A stretch of 64,000 nt of DNA, taken from contig NZ_SJDM01000008.1 of NCBI RefSeq assembly GCF_004761865.1, forward strand, positions 59,681-123,680, given 5' to 3'. The DNA is from Crenalkalicoccus roseus (GTDB lineage Bacteria; Pseudomonadota; Alphaproteobacteria; Acetobacterales; Acetobacteraceae). Below, in pieces: positions 44,556-52,438 of this stretch (within the stretch, counting starts at the first letter, position 1; every line of letters begins with the position of its first letter). The notes beneath the pieces were generated by a model. That model was not told the origin of the DNA, searched no databases, and was given only the letters and a program-made list of their open reading frames with translations. The translations under genes were made by a program, and so were the position numbers.

Positions 44556-45740
44556 ATGGCGCAGGGTGCCATCGCAGCCGGAATGGCGGGGCGCGACCGG
44601 GGCATTGCCCTGGCTGCGGGGATGGTGGTGCTGCTCGGCGCCCTCGGGCTCGGCGCCGCCCATGGATGGCGGCAGGGGGCGCTCTGGGTGGTGGGAGCGG
44701 CGCTCGGGCTCGCGCTCTACCACGCGGCCTTCGGCTTCGCCGGCGCGTTCCGTGCCCTGCTGCGGGAGGGCCGCGGGGCGGGGCTGCGCGCGCAGATGCT
44801 GATGCTGGCCGCGGCGGTGCTGCTGTTCCAGCCGGCCCTCGCCGGGGGCGAGCTGTTCGGCCAGCCCGTGCGCGGCTTCGTGTTTCCGGTCGGGGTTGGC
44901 GTGCTGGTCGGCGCCTTCCTGTTCGGCATCGGCATGCAAATCGGCGGCGGCTGCGCCTCCGGCACGCTCTACGCGGCCGGCGGCGGCGGGGTGCGCAACC
45001 TGCTGACGCTGCTGTTCTTCGTCGCCGGCGCCACCCTGGCGGCGTCCCTGGCTGGTTACTGGCAGTCCTGGCCCGCCCTGCCGCCGGTGTCGCTGCCCGA
45101 GACCCTCGGCCTCTGGCCCGCGGTCGGGCTGGCGCTGCTGGTCTTCGCCCTTGTCTGGTGGGGTTCCGCGCGGATCGAGCGCCGGCGCCACGGGCGGGCG
45201 GAGCCGATCCTCGGCGGCCGGGCGGCGCTGCTGACCGGCCCCTGGCCGCTTGCCTGGGGGGCGCTGGCGCTGGCGCTGCTCAACTTCGCCACCCTGGCCC
45301 TGGCCGGCCATCCCTGGGGGATCACCGGGGCCTTCCCGCTCTGGGGCTCCATGGCGCTGGACCGGCTCGGCTGGGCCGACCCGGCGTTCTGGACCTATTG
45401 GGAGGATCCGACGCGGGCGGAGGCGCTGTTCCGCCCGCTGCTCTCCAACCGCATCACCGTGCTGAACCTGGGTCTGGTCGCCGGGGCGCTGCTGGCGGCG
45501 GGCCTCGCCGGACGCTTCGCGCCGGACTGGCGGATTGGCCTCGGCCCGGCCCTGGCCTCGGTGTCCGGGGGGCTGCTGCTCGGCACCGGGGCGGTGCTCG
45601 CCTTCGGGTGCAACATCAGCGCCTATTTCTCCGGCATCGCCTCCGGCAGCCTGCACGGCTGGGTATGGATCCTGCCGGCCCTGCTCGGCAATTGGGTGGG
45701 GCTGCGCCTGCGCCCCCTGTTCCGCCTTGGCAGCCGATGA
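44556..45740 (+). CDS. YeeE/YedE family thiosulfate transporter (TsuA-like)
   Basis: Membrane protein of 394 residues with about nine to ten hydrophobic helices. It shows the two half-repeats of the family with conserved Cys: MQIGGGCASGTLYAAGGGG and AFGCNISAYFSGIASGSLHG. In characterised TsuA these Cys pass thiosulfate across the membrane. The downstream sulfur-oxidation genes support the sulfur substrate. GGGGAGACC precedes the ATG. The C-terminal half is somewhat more hydrophobic. Direct thiosulfate import is inferred, not shown. Confidence 0.85.
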   Translation: MAQGAIAAGMAGRDRGIALAAGMVVLLGALGLGAAHGWRQGALWVVGAALGLALYHAAFGFAGAFRALLREGRGAGLRAQMLMLAAAVLLFQPALAGGELFGQPVRGFVFPVGVGVLVGAFLFGIGMQIGGGCASGTLYAAGGGGVRNLLTLLFFVAGATLAASLAGYWQSWPALPPVSLPETLGLWPAVGLALLVFALVWWGSARIERRRHGRAEPILGGRAALLTGPWPLAWGALALALLNFATLALAGHPWGITGAFPLWGSMALDRLGWADPAFWTYWEDPTRAEALFRPLLSNRITVLNLGLVAGALLAAGLAGRFAPDWRIGLGPALASVSGGLLLGTGAVLAFGCNISAYFSGIASGSLHGWVWILPALLGNWVGLRLRPLFRLGSR

Positions 45741-45844
45741 TCCTCGCGCACATTCTTCTGCCATCCGCACGGTTGCGGCGGCTGAAGGCACGGCGCGGGG
45801 CGACGCCGGATCGCCCCCTTCGCCGCGAGGAGGAGAGGCAAGGC

Positions 45845-46147
45845 ATGGAACGGATCACGGCGGCGCTCGGCATGGTGGGGCTGCTCGTCCTGGGGGTGGC
45901 GGCGCCCGCCGCCGCCACCGGGCCGGCGCCCCTCGCCGCGCAGGGCTGCCTGGGATGCCACGGCCCGGGCGGGGCCGGCATGGCCTCGGTGCCGCCGCTC
46001 GCGGGCCGGGACGCGCAGCAGATCGAGGCGATGCTGAGGGGCTTTCGCGACGATGCCCTGCCGGGCACGATCATGAACCGCATCGCCCGCGGCTACACGG
46101 ATGCCGAGATCGCGGCGCTGGCCGCCTATTTCGCCGCCACCCGCTGA
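45845..46147 (+). CDS. Monohaem c-type cytochrome (FccA-like)
   Basis: Periplasmic cytochrome of 100 residues: signal peptide (about 1-25, ending AAAATG), haem-binding motif CLGCH at about residues 35-39 in LAAQGCLGCHGPGGAG, and a distal Met in the C-terminal half (GTIMNRIARGYTDAEI). It lies 13 bp before the flavocytochrome subunit gene, so it is the likely electron acceptor partner (FccA). It is smaller than the two-haem FccA of purple sulfur bacteria. Confidence 0.88.
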   Translation: MERITAALGMVGLLVLGVAAPAAATGPAPLAAQGCLGCHGPGGAGMASVPPLAGRDAQQIEAMLRGFRDDALPGTIMNRIARGYTDAEIAALAAYFAATR

Positions 46148-46160
46148 GGAGGGGCAGAGC

Positions 46161-47444
46161 ATGGCCACCGCCCTGACCCGCCGCGCCGCGCTCGGCACCG
46201 CCGCCTCCGCCCTCGGCCTGCTCGCCGCCCCGGCCTTGTCGCGCGCCCAGGGGACGGCGCGGCTGCTGGTGATCGGCGGCGGCTTCGGCGGCGCCTCCGC
46301 CGCCCGCTTCGCCCGCCTCCACCATCCGGAGGTGGAGGTGACGCTGGTCGAGCCGCTGACCCGCTTCGTCACCTGCCCCTACGGCAACCTGCTGCTCAGC
46401 GGCTTCCGCGGCATCGGCGACATCACCCACTCCTACGACCGGCTGCGCGGCCGGGGGGTGCGGGTGGTGCATGACCGCGCCGAGGCGATCGACGCCGCGG
46501 CGCGCACCGTGCGCCTCGCCGGGGGCGAGACGCTGCGCTACGACAAGCTGATCCTCTCCCCGGGCATCGCCCTGCGCTGGGGAGCGATCGAGGGCTATGA
46601 CGAGGCGGCGGCCGAGCGCATGCCCCATGCCTGGGTGCCGGGGGATGGCGGCCAGATCCAGCTCCTCCGCCGCCAGCTCGAGGCGATGCCGGATGGCGGG
46701 GTGGTCGGCTTCGCCATCCCGCCCAACCCCTTCCGCTGCCCGCCCGGCCCCTACGAGCGGATCAGCATGGTCGCCGCCTACCTGAAGCGGCACAAGCCCC
46801 GCTCCAAGATCCTCGCCCTCGATGCGAAGGACGCGTTCAGCAAGCAGGGGCTGTTCCAGGACGGCTGGCGCGCCCTCTACGGCGGCATGATCGAGTGGGT
46901 GCCCGCCAGCCAGGACGGCAGGGTGGTGCGGGTGGATCCCGCTGAGCGCGTGCTGGAGACGGAGTTCGGCACCAGGCATCGCGTCGACGTCGCCAACGTC
47001 ATCCCGCCGCAATCGGCGGCCCGGATCGTGCTCGACAGCGGCCTCGCCGACACCAGCGGCTGGGCGCAGGTGGATCCCGCCACCTTCGCCTCCCGCGCCG
47101 CCGCCGACATCCACGTGGTGGGGGATGCCGGCAACGGCGCGCCGATGCCGAAATCCGGCTACATCGCCAACAACACCGCCAAGCAGGCGGTGGCGAGCGC
47201 CATCGCCGCGCTGCGCGGCGTGCCGCCGCCGGAGCCGCTCTACTTCAACACCTGCTACAGCCATGTCGGCGAGGAGTACGGGATCTCCATCGTCGGCATC
47301 TACCGGGTTGGGCCGAACGGGATCGTGGAGGTGCCGAATTCCGGCGGCGTCTCCCCGCGCGGCGACCTGCCCGAGCAGCGCCGGCTGGAGGCGCTGCACG
47401 CCGATTCCTGGTATGCCAGCATCACCGAGGACATGTTCGGATGA
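46161..47444 (+). CDS. Flavocytochrome c sulfide dehydrogenase, FAD subunit (FccB/SoxF)
   Basis: Periplasmic FAD enzyme of 427 residues with a twin-Arg signal (TRRAALGTAASALGLLAAPA). The FAD-binding loop is LLVIGGGFGGASAARFARL. Cys72 (FVTCPYGN) becomes about Cys42 after processing, the residue that holds FAD covalently in known FccB. Cys193 (FRCPPGPYER) and Cys365 (YFNTCYSHVG) are the redox disulfide pair. It oxidises sulfide to sulfur and passes electrons to the cytochrome encoded upstream. GAGGAG precedes the ATG; soxY overlaps the stop by 4 bp. Confidence 0.92.
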   Translation: MATALTRRAALGTAASALGLLAAPALSRAQGTARLLVIGGGFGGASAARFARLHHPEVEVTLVEPLTRFVTCPYGNLLLSGFRGIGDITHSYDRLRGRGVRVVHDRAEAIDAAARTVRLAGGETLRYDKLILSPGIALRWGAIEGYDEAAAERMPHAWVPGDGGQIQLLRRQLEAMPDGGVVGFAIPPNPFRCPPGPYERISMVAAYLKRHKPRSKILALDAKDAFSKQGLFQDGWRALYGGMIEWVPASQDGRVVRVDPAERVLETEFGTRHRVDVANVIPPQSAARIVLDSGLADTSGWAQVDPATFASRAAADIHVVGDAGNGAPMPKSGYIANNTAKQAVASAIAALRGVPPPEPLYFNTCYSHVGEEYGISIVGIYRVGPNGIVEVPNSGGVSPRGDLPEQRRLEALHADSWYASITEDMFG

Positions 47445-47869
47445 CGACGGCAAGCCGCCGCGCCCTGCTGCTCGCCCTGGTCGCCCTTCCCGCCGCGGCG
47501 CGCGCCGATGCCGCGCTGGAGGCGGCGATGCGCGAGGCGGTGGGGCCGGCGGAGCCGGAGGAGGGCGGGATGGCGCTCCGCCTGCCCGCCCTCGCCGAGA
47601 ACGGCGCGCAGGTGCCGCTGACCGTCACCGTGGACAGCCCGATGACGGCGGAGCAGCACGTCGTCTCCATCCACCTCTTCGCCACCCGCAACCCGACGCC
47701 GGGGGTGGCGAGCTTCCACCTCTCCCCGGCGCTGGCCCGCGCCGAGGTGCAGACCCGGATCCGCCTGGCCGAGGACCAGCAGGTGGTGGCGCTCGCCGTG
47801 CTCTCCGACGGCCGGGTGCTCCGCGCCACGGCCGAGACCCGGGTCGCGGTCGGCGGCTGCCTCGGCTGA
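47441..47869 (+). CDS. soxY: Thiosulfate oxidation carrier protein SoxY
   Basis: Periplasmic protein of 142 residues with a twin-Arg-type signal (SRRALLLALVALPAAARA). SoxY carries sulfur intermediates on a Cys in a flexible C-terminal arm; here the arm ends VGGCLG with Cys140, one residue different from the common GGCGG end. The Ig-like core includes NGAQVPLTVTVDSPMTAEQH. Its partner soxZ follows 10 bp later. Confidence 0.92.
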   Translation: MTTASRRALLLALVALPAAARADAALEAAMREAVGPAEPEEGGMALRLPALAENGAQVPLTVTVDSPMTAEQHVVSIHLFATRNPTPGVASFHLSPALARAEVQTRIRLAEDQQVVALAVLSDGRVLRATAETRVAVGGCLG

Positions 47870-47879
47870 GGAGGGAATC

Positions 47880-48209
47880 ATGAGCAGCGGCCTGGCCCAG
47901 CCCCGCATCCGCATCCCGCGCAGCGCCCGCGCCGGCGAGGCGATCGAGATCCGCACCCTGATGGAACACCCGATGGAGAGCGGCATCCGCGGCGCCAACC
48001 ATGCCGCGGTGCCGCGCAACATGCTGTCGCGGATGGTGGTGCGGATGAACGGAGAGACCATCTTCGCCGCCGATCTGCGCAACGGCACCGCGGCCAACCC
48101 CTACCACGTCTTCTTCGTGCGCCTGCAGCGGAGCGCCGAGTTCGAGTTCGTCTGGACCGACGAGGCCGGACGCAGCGTCCGCGCGACGGCGCGGGTGGCG
48201 GTGAGCTGA
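47880..48209 (+). CDS. soxZ: Thiosulfate oxidation carrier complex protein SoxZ
   Basis: Ig-like partner of SoxY, 109 residues, no signal peptide because it is exported bound to SoxY. Family features: IRIPRSARAGEAIEIRTLMEH PMESG, the FAADLRNGTAANPYHVFF segment and the final EFVWTDEAGRS. It ends the sulfur cluster. soxA, soxX, soxB, soxC and soxD are not in the window. Confidence 0.94.
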   Translation: MSSGLAQPRIRIPRSARAGEAIEIRTLMEHPMESGIRGANHAAVPRNMLSRMVVRMNGETIFAADLRNGTAANPYHVFFVRLQRSAEFEFVWTDEAGRSVRATARVAVS

Positions 48210-48291
48210 CGACCGGTCCGCGGTGGCGGCCTCGCCCGGGCGATCGTCCGGCGGGGCGCGGAGGCGGGACCCATCGCGGCTGATCCCGCCC

Positions 48292-48312
48292 CGGCCGGGA
48301 GAATCCCGGCCG
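48292..48312 (+). terminator. Hairpin after soxZ
   Basis: CGGCCGGGA and TCCCGGCCG pair perfectly around a GAA loop, about 82 bp after the soxZ stop. No T-run follows. The stretch 48210-48420 around it has no gene and nothing else recognised. Confidence 0.45.
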
Positions 48313-48420
48313 TCCCGGCGCCGGACCGGCGAATCAGCCTGACGTTCCGCGGGCGCCGCCCCGAGTTTCCGGCCGCCGCCGCCGGCGCTGGAAAAAATGC
48401 GGGCGCCCCCTGATTTCCGC

Positions 48421-48449
48421 TTTCCAGCCCTCCGGGCGCGGCCTATATG
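48421..48449 (+). promoter_or_regulatory. Candidate sigma-70 promoter of ornithine decarboxylase
   Basis: TTTCCA, a 17-bp spacer and TATATG, giving a transcription start near 48456 and a leader of about 240 bases. TTTCCAGCCCTCCG resembles the first part of repeat family B. Confidence 0.45.
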
Positions 48450-48455
48450 CGCGCC

Positions 48456-48694
48456 CAGACGCAGTACGCACGTGCCTCTGGCCCCAGGCCCACGGAACCG
48501 CGGCGCCCCTCCACCAAGGCGCCGGCTCAGGCGGTCACCGCGGCGCAAGGTTTACGCAACGACGTCAAGCGTTCTGGCAACCCCGTCCGGTCCGCCGGGC
48601 GGTCCACTTGGTCGCTGGTTCGTTCGACCGTTTCGTCAACTTGGGGCCGCCGCCCGCGCAGGGGCGGTCCTTCGACATTACGAAGGAGGCTGCG
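48456..48694 (+). promoter_or_regulatory. Structured leader RNA before ornithine decarboxylase (speF-motif candidate)
   Basis: A leader of about 240 bases without a convincing gene. Foldable elements seen: GCGGT/CCGC near 48531, GGTCG/CGACC around 48610-48629, the arms GG-CCGCC and GGCGG-T-CC around 48644-48670, and CTTCG/CGAAG at 48670-48685 that reaches into the Shine-Dalgarno motif. Alphaproteobacterial ornithine decarboxylase genes are known to carry a conserved speF leader motif; the position fits, but the match was not computed. Confidence 0.5.
48670..48689 (+). promoter_or_regulatory. Hairpin next to the ornithine decarboxylase ribosome site
   Basis: CTTCG (48670-48674) pairs with CGAAG (48681-48685); the last three paired bases are also the first of the Shine-Dalgarno motif AAGGAGG (48683-48689). 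Folding would partly block ribosome binding. Confidence 0.45.
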
Positions 48695-49825
48695 ATGACC
48701 CCCAAGGTCGCGCAATTCCTGAACGACGTCGCGCCGGCGACGCCCTGCCTGGTCCTCGACCTGGACCGGGTGGAGGAGAATTTCCGCCGCCTTCAGGCGG
48801 CGATGCCGCTCGCCCGCATCTACTACGCCGTGAAGGCCAACCCGGCCGCCCCGATCCTGACGCGCCTGGTGGGCCTCGGCTCCTTCTTCGACGCCGCGAG
48901 CTTCGAGGAGGTGGAGGCCTGCCTCGCCGCCGGCGCGCGGCCGGAGGCGATCAGCTACGGCAACACCATCAAGAAGGAGAGCGCGATCCGCGCCGCCTAT
49001 GCGCGCGGCGTGCGCATGTTCGCCTTCGATTCCGAGCAGGAGCTGCGCAAGCTCGCCCGCTCCGCGCCCGGGGCGAAGGTGTACTGCCGCATCCTGGTCG
49101 GCAATGACGGCGCGGAATGGCCGCTCAGCCGGAAGTTCGGCTGCGAGGCGGAGATGGCCAAGGAGCTGATGCTGCTGGCCGGCGAGCTCGGCCTCGACCC
49201 CTTCGGCCTCTCCTTCCATGTCGGCAGCCAGCAGACCCGCACCGCCGCCTACGAGGCCGCGATCGCCAGGGTGGCGATGCTGTTCACCGACCTGCGCGAG
49301 GCCGGGCTCAACCTCCGCATGGTGAACCTCGGCGGCGGGTATCCGGTGCGCTACCGGCAGGAGGTGCCGGAGATCGACGAGATCGGCGCCGCGATCATGG
49401 GCGCGCTGGCCGAGCATTTCGGCAACGCGCTGCCGGAGATCGTGGTCGAGCCCGGCCGCTTCATCGTCGGCGACGCCGGCGTGCTCAGCACCGAGGTGGT
49501 CCTCGTCTCGCGCAAGGCGAAGGACGATCCGGTGCGCTGGGTCTATCTCGACATCGGCCGCTTCGGCGGCCTGGCCGAGACCGAGGGCGAGGCGATCAAA
49601 TACGCCTTCGCCACGCCGCATGACGGCACGCCGGAAGGGCCGGTGACCATCGCCGGGCCGACCTGCGACAGCACCGACACCCTGTACGAGAAGGCGAATT
49701 ACCGCCTGCCGCTGGCGCTGGACGCCGGCGACCGGGTGACGCTGCTCGCCACCGGCGCCTACGTCACCACCTATGCGAGCCAGGGCTTCAACGGTTTCCG
49801 CCCGCTGGCCGAGCACTACCTCTGA
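48695..49825 (+). CDS. Ornithine/lysine decarboxylase, PLP fold type III
   Basis: Enzyme of 376 residues making putrescine from ornithine. PLP Lys lies in ARIYYAVKANPAAPIL; other active-site blocks are SFHVGSQQTRTAAYE, the Gly-rich phosphate loop VNLGGGYPVRY, VEPGRFIVGDAG, and the second-subunit segment GPTCDSTDTLYEKA with the catalytic Cys. This matches eukaryote-type ODC found in alphaproteobacteria. AAGGAGG lies 6 bases before the ATG. It feeds SpeE, encoded at 29.1 kb. Confidence 0.93.
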   Translation: MTPKVAQFLNDVAPATPCLVLDLDRVEENFRRLQAAMPLARIYYAVKANPAAPILTRLVGLGSFFDAASFEEVEACLAAGARPEAISYGNTIKKESAIRAAYARGVRMFAFDSEQELRKLARSAPGAKVYCRILVGNDGAEWPLSRKFGCEAEMAKELMLLAGELGLDPFGLSFHVGSQQTRTAAYEAAIARVAMLFTDLREAGLNLRMVNLGGGYPVRYRQEVPEIDEIGAAIMGALAEHFGNALPEIVVEPGRFIVGDAGVLSTEVVLVSRKAKDDPVRWVYLDIGRFGGLAETEGEAIKYAFATPHDGTPEGPVTIAGPTCDSTDTLYEKANYRLPLALDAGDRVTLLATGAYVTTYASQGFNGFRPLAEHYL

Positions 49826-49833
49826 CCGACCCT

Positions 49834-49866
49834 CCGCCGCGGCGGCCTCGGGCCGGTCCGCGGCGG
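49834..49866 (+). terminator. Hairpin after ornithine decarboxylase
   Basis: CCGCCGCGG and CCGCGGCGG pair perfectly (9 bp) around a 15-base loop, 9 bp after the stop. No T-run. Confidence 0.4.
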
Positions 49867-49900
49867 CGGGGCATCCGCCCGTGGCCGCTTCTGCCCGCAT

Positions 49901-49925
49901 TCCAGCCGTCCGCGATCTGCTCTAG
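49901..49925 (+). repeat. Dispersed repeat family B, copy 3
   Basis: TCCAGCCGTCCGCGATCTGC then TCTAG. It ends 9 bp before the Lrp-family ATG and so overlaps the likely promoter region of that gene. Confidence 0.55.
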
Positions 49926-49934
49926 GCTGGCGGC

Positions 49935-50399
49935 ATGGACGAGATCGACCGCAACCTCGTGGTTGCGCTGCAGCTCGATGGCAGCGCGGGCCTTGCGGAG
50001 CTTGCCAAGGTGGCGGGCCTTTCCGTCTCCGCGACCGCGGAACGGGTCAAGCGCCTCGAGGAGCGGGGCGTCATCCGCGGCTGGCGCGCCGACCTCGACC
50101 CCGCCGCCGTCGGGTGCCCCCTGCTTGCCTACGTCCTCGCCGCCGTGTCGCCGGGGCGCGACGACGCCGCCTTCCGCAAGGCGATGCGGCGGCAGGAGGC
50201 GGTGCTGGAGTGCCACGCCGTCACCGGCGCCTGGACCTATCTGCTGAAGATCCGCCTGCCCGACCTCGCCGCCCTCGACGGCTTCCTGAACGAGGAGATC
50301 CGCGCCCAGGCGGGCGTGCAGAGGGTGGAGACGCTGCTCGCCATCGCCACGGTCAAGGAGACCTCCATCCTTCCCGTGGCGCCGGCGACGGAGGAGTGA
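49935..50399 (+). CDS. Lrp/AsnC-family transcriptional regulator
   Basis: Regulator of 154 residues: N-terminal winged helix (LDGSAGLAELAKVAGLSVSA, then TAERVKRLEERGVIRGW) and a C-terminal RAM ligand-binding domain (LECHAVTGAWTYLLKIRLPD). It follows ornithine decarboxylase on the same strand after about 109 bp, so amino-acid-responsive control of that gene is possible but not shown. There is no Shine-Dalgarno motif before the ATG, so its message may be leaderless. Confidence 0.92.
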   Translation: MDEIDRNLVVALQLDGSAGLAELAKVAGLSVSATAERVKRLEERGVIRGWRADLDPAAVGCPLLAYVLAAVSPGRDDAAFRKAMRRQEAVLECHAVTGAWTYLLKIRLPDLAALDGFLNEEIRAQAGVQRVETLLAIATVKETSILPVAPATEE

Positions 50400-50410
50400 C
50401 GTCAGGCCTC

Positions 50411-50430
50411 GCGGATCGCGGCCGATCCGC
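50411..50430 (+). terminator. Hairpin after the Lrp gene with an 8-bp stem
   Basis: GCGGATCG-CGGC-CGATCCGC, a perfect stem 11 bp after the stop. It is made of the same 8-mers as the hairpin at 11977-11996, in opposite order. The rest of the gap to 50636 shows only short GC-rich repeats, nothing recognised. Confidence 0.45.
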
Positions 50431-50636
50431 CCTCGGACGCCGGCGCGCGCCCGGCTTCGCCGCATGAGCGGCGGCGGCCATCCGGCCGCCTTCGCCGGGC
50501 GCAGGTCGCGCCCAGCGGGATCCGGATGGCATCGCCGGACGCGAGATCAGGGACATGCCGGCGGCCGCGCCACGGCCATGCGGGCCGGTGGGGCGGCCGC
50601 CGGCGCGAGGGGGCGGCACCGCGCCGCCCCCGCCGC

Positions 50637-52244
50637 TCAGTTGCCCGCCGGCCGCGCCGACATGGCGGTGGTGCGCTCGTCCATGCGCGGCTCGTAGACG
50701 ACGCCGCGGCGCGTGGCCCAGAAGTTGACGAGCTGGAACAGCGGGATGAAGGCGGTCTCGTCGGTGACCATCTTCACCGCCTCGCGCAGCATCGCCTCGC
50801 GCTTCTCGTCGTCCAGCGTCGCCGCGGCGCGCTCGGTCAGCGCGTCGAGTTCCGGGTTGGAGTAGCGGGAGTTGTTGGCGGCGCCGCGCCGCTTCTCGCG
50901 GTCGTAGGTGCCGAAGATGTTGACCAGCATGTAGGAGGCCTCGCCGGTCGAGCTGCCCCAGCCGACCAGGCGCATGTTGAACTCCTGCCGCGCGTTGCGG
51001 GCGGCGTAGGAGGTCCAGGGAATGGCCTGCACCTCGGTGCGCACGCCGATGCGGGTCCACATCTGCGCCACCGCCTGCGCGGTACGGGCGTCGTTGGGGT
51101 AGCGGTCGTTCGGCGTGGTCAGCGTCATCCGGAAGCCCTGCGGGAAGCCGGCCTCGGCCAGCAGGCGCCGCGCGCCCTCCTGGTCGAAGGGCGGCACCGG
51201 CACCTCCGGGTTGTGGCCGAACACGCCGGGCGGCAGCCACTGCCCGTTCGGCTTCGCCGTGCCGTCCATCACCCGCTCGGCGAGCGCGTTGCGGTCGATG
51301 GCGATCGAGAGGGCGCGGCGCACGCGCGCGTCCTGGAACGGGTTCCTCGGCAGCGGATTGCCGTTGTTGTCGGCGACGAAGACCGGGTTCTCGGTGCGGC
51401 TATAGTCGGGGATCAGGTAGATGACGCGCAGCCCCTGGATCTCGGCCACCGAGAAGCGCTGGTCGCGGCGGATGCGCGGCAGGTCGGTGGAGGGGACCTG
51501 GTCGATCACGTCCACCTCGCCGGCGAGCAGGGAAGCGGTGCGGGCGGCGTTGTTGGCGATGAAGCGGTAGGTGACGCGCGACCAGGGCTGCGGCCCGCCC
51601 CAGTAGGCGTCGTTGCGCACGAACTCGGTCCGGTCGCCATGGTGGTAGGAGACCAGGCGGTAGGGCCCGGTGCCGATGGCGGCGCGGCCGGCGTTGTAGT
51701 CCTCGGTCTGCGCGCCCTCGCCGACATGGCGGGAGATGACCTGCACCGCCGCCATCTCGGTCGGCAGCAGCGGATGCGGCTGGGCGGTGTGCAGGCGCAG
51801 CGTCAGCGGATCCACCACCTCGACGCGGGTGATGGCGCGCACGAAGCCGGCGAAGGAGCCCGGGCTGTTCTGCACGTTGGGCACGCGGGAGATGGTGAAG
51901 GCCACATCCTCGGCGGTGAAGTCGCGGCCGTCATGCCACTTCACGCCGGGGCGCAGCTTGAACTCCCACACCGTCTCGGACACCGGCTCCCAGCTCTCGG
52001 CGAGCATCGGCTTCAGACGCGCCTCGGGGTCCTGCTCCACCAGGCGGTCGAACAGGTGCTGGGTCAGGCTGATGTTGGGCGAGGCGTTGTAGAAATGCGG
52101 GTCGAGCGAGGTGGGGGAGCCGCCGATGCCGATGGTGAGCGGCTGGCCCTGGGCCGGCGCCTGCGCCGCCGCGGGCGCGGCGAGGGCAAGCCCCAGCGCC
52201 GCGGCGAGCGGCAGGGAGCGGGCGGACGGTGCGATCCGGTGCAT
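50637..52244 (-). CDS. Dipeptide/nickel-type ABC substrate-binding protein, first paralog
   Basis: Periplasmic binding protein (SBP family 5) of 535 residues with signal peptide (SLPLAAALGLALAAPAAAQA). Family blocks: the LAESWEPVSETVWEFKLRPG region, VKWHDGRDFTAEDVAFTI, LLAGEVDVIDQVP, RRALSIAIDRNALAERVM and the C-terminal VTDETAFIPLFQLVNFW. It is closely similar to the divergent paralog at 52439 (shared FTAEDVAF, GRAAIGTGP, NAARTA.LLAG). It has no permease of its own, so it may share the importer next door. GGGAGA precedes the ATG chosen; longer in-frame starts have no signal peptide. Confidence 0.9.
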   Translation of the reverse strand: MHRIAPSARSLPLAAALGLALAAPAAAQAPAQGQPLTIGIGGSPTSLDPHFYNASPNISLTQHLFDRLVEQDPEARLKPMLAESWEPVSETVWEFKLRPGVKWHDGRDFTAEDVAFTISRVPNVQNSPGSFAGFVRAITRVEVVDPLTLRLHTAQPHPLLPTEMAAVQVISRHVGEGAQTEDYNAGRAAIGTGPYRLVSYHHGDRTEFVRNDAYWGGPQPWSRVTYRFIANNAARTASLLAGEVDVIDQVPSTDLPRIRRDQRFSVAEIQGLRVIYLIPDYSRTENPVFVADNNGNPLPRNPFQDARVRRALSIAIDRNALAERVMDGTAKPNGQWLPPGVFGHNPEVPVPPFDQEGARRLLAEAGFPQGFRMTLTTPNDRYPNDARTAQAVAQMWTRIGVRTEVQAIPWTSYAARNARQEFNMRLVGWGSSTGEASYMLVNIFGTYDREKRRGAANNSRYSNPELDALTERAAATLDDEKREAMLREAVKMVTDETAFIPLFQLVNFWATRRGVVYEPRMDERTTAMSARPAGN

Positions 52245-52438
52245 GGTCTCTCCCGGAGGTGGGGAAGCCACGGCCCGGCCTGGCCGGACGTGGCGGGTGG
52301 GCGTGGCGCGGAGCCCCGGCCGGCCGCGCTCCCCCTCGGGACCGGGCCTGCCCGGGCGGGGCCGACTCGCGGAACCTAGCCGTTTCCTGGGCAGGCTGCT
52401 ACACAGCCGCCTGTTCGGGAGCGTTTCCGGGGACGAGA

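Noticed and set aside
48447..48698. An 83-residue Arg-rich frame whose stop overlaps the ornithine decarboxylase ATG (ATGA), like a leader peptide.
   Set aside because: Its ATG lies inside the likely -10 box (48444-48449), there is no other start codon in the frame, and no ribosome site; GC-rich DNA gives such frames by chance.
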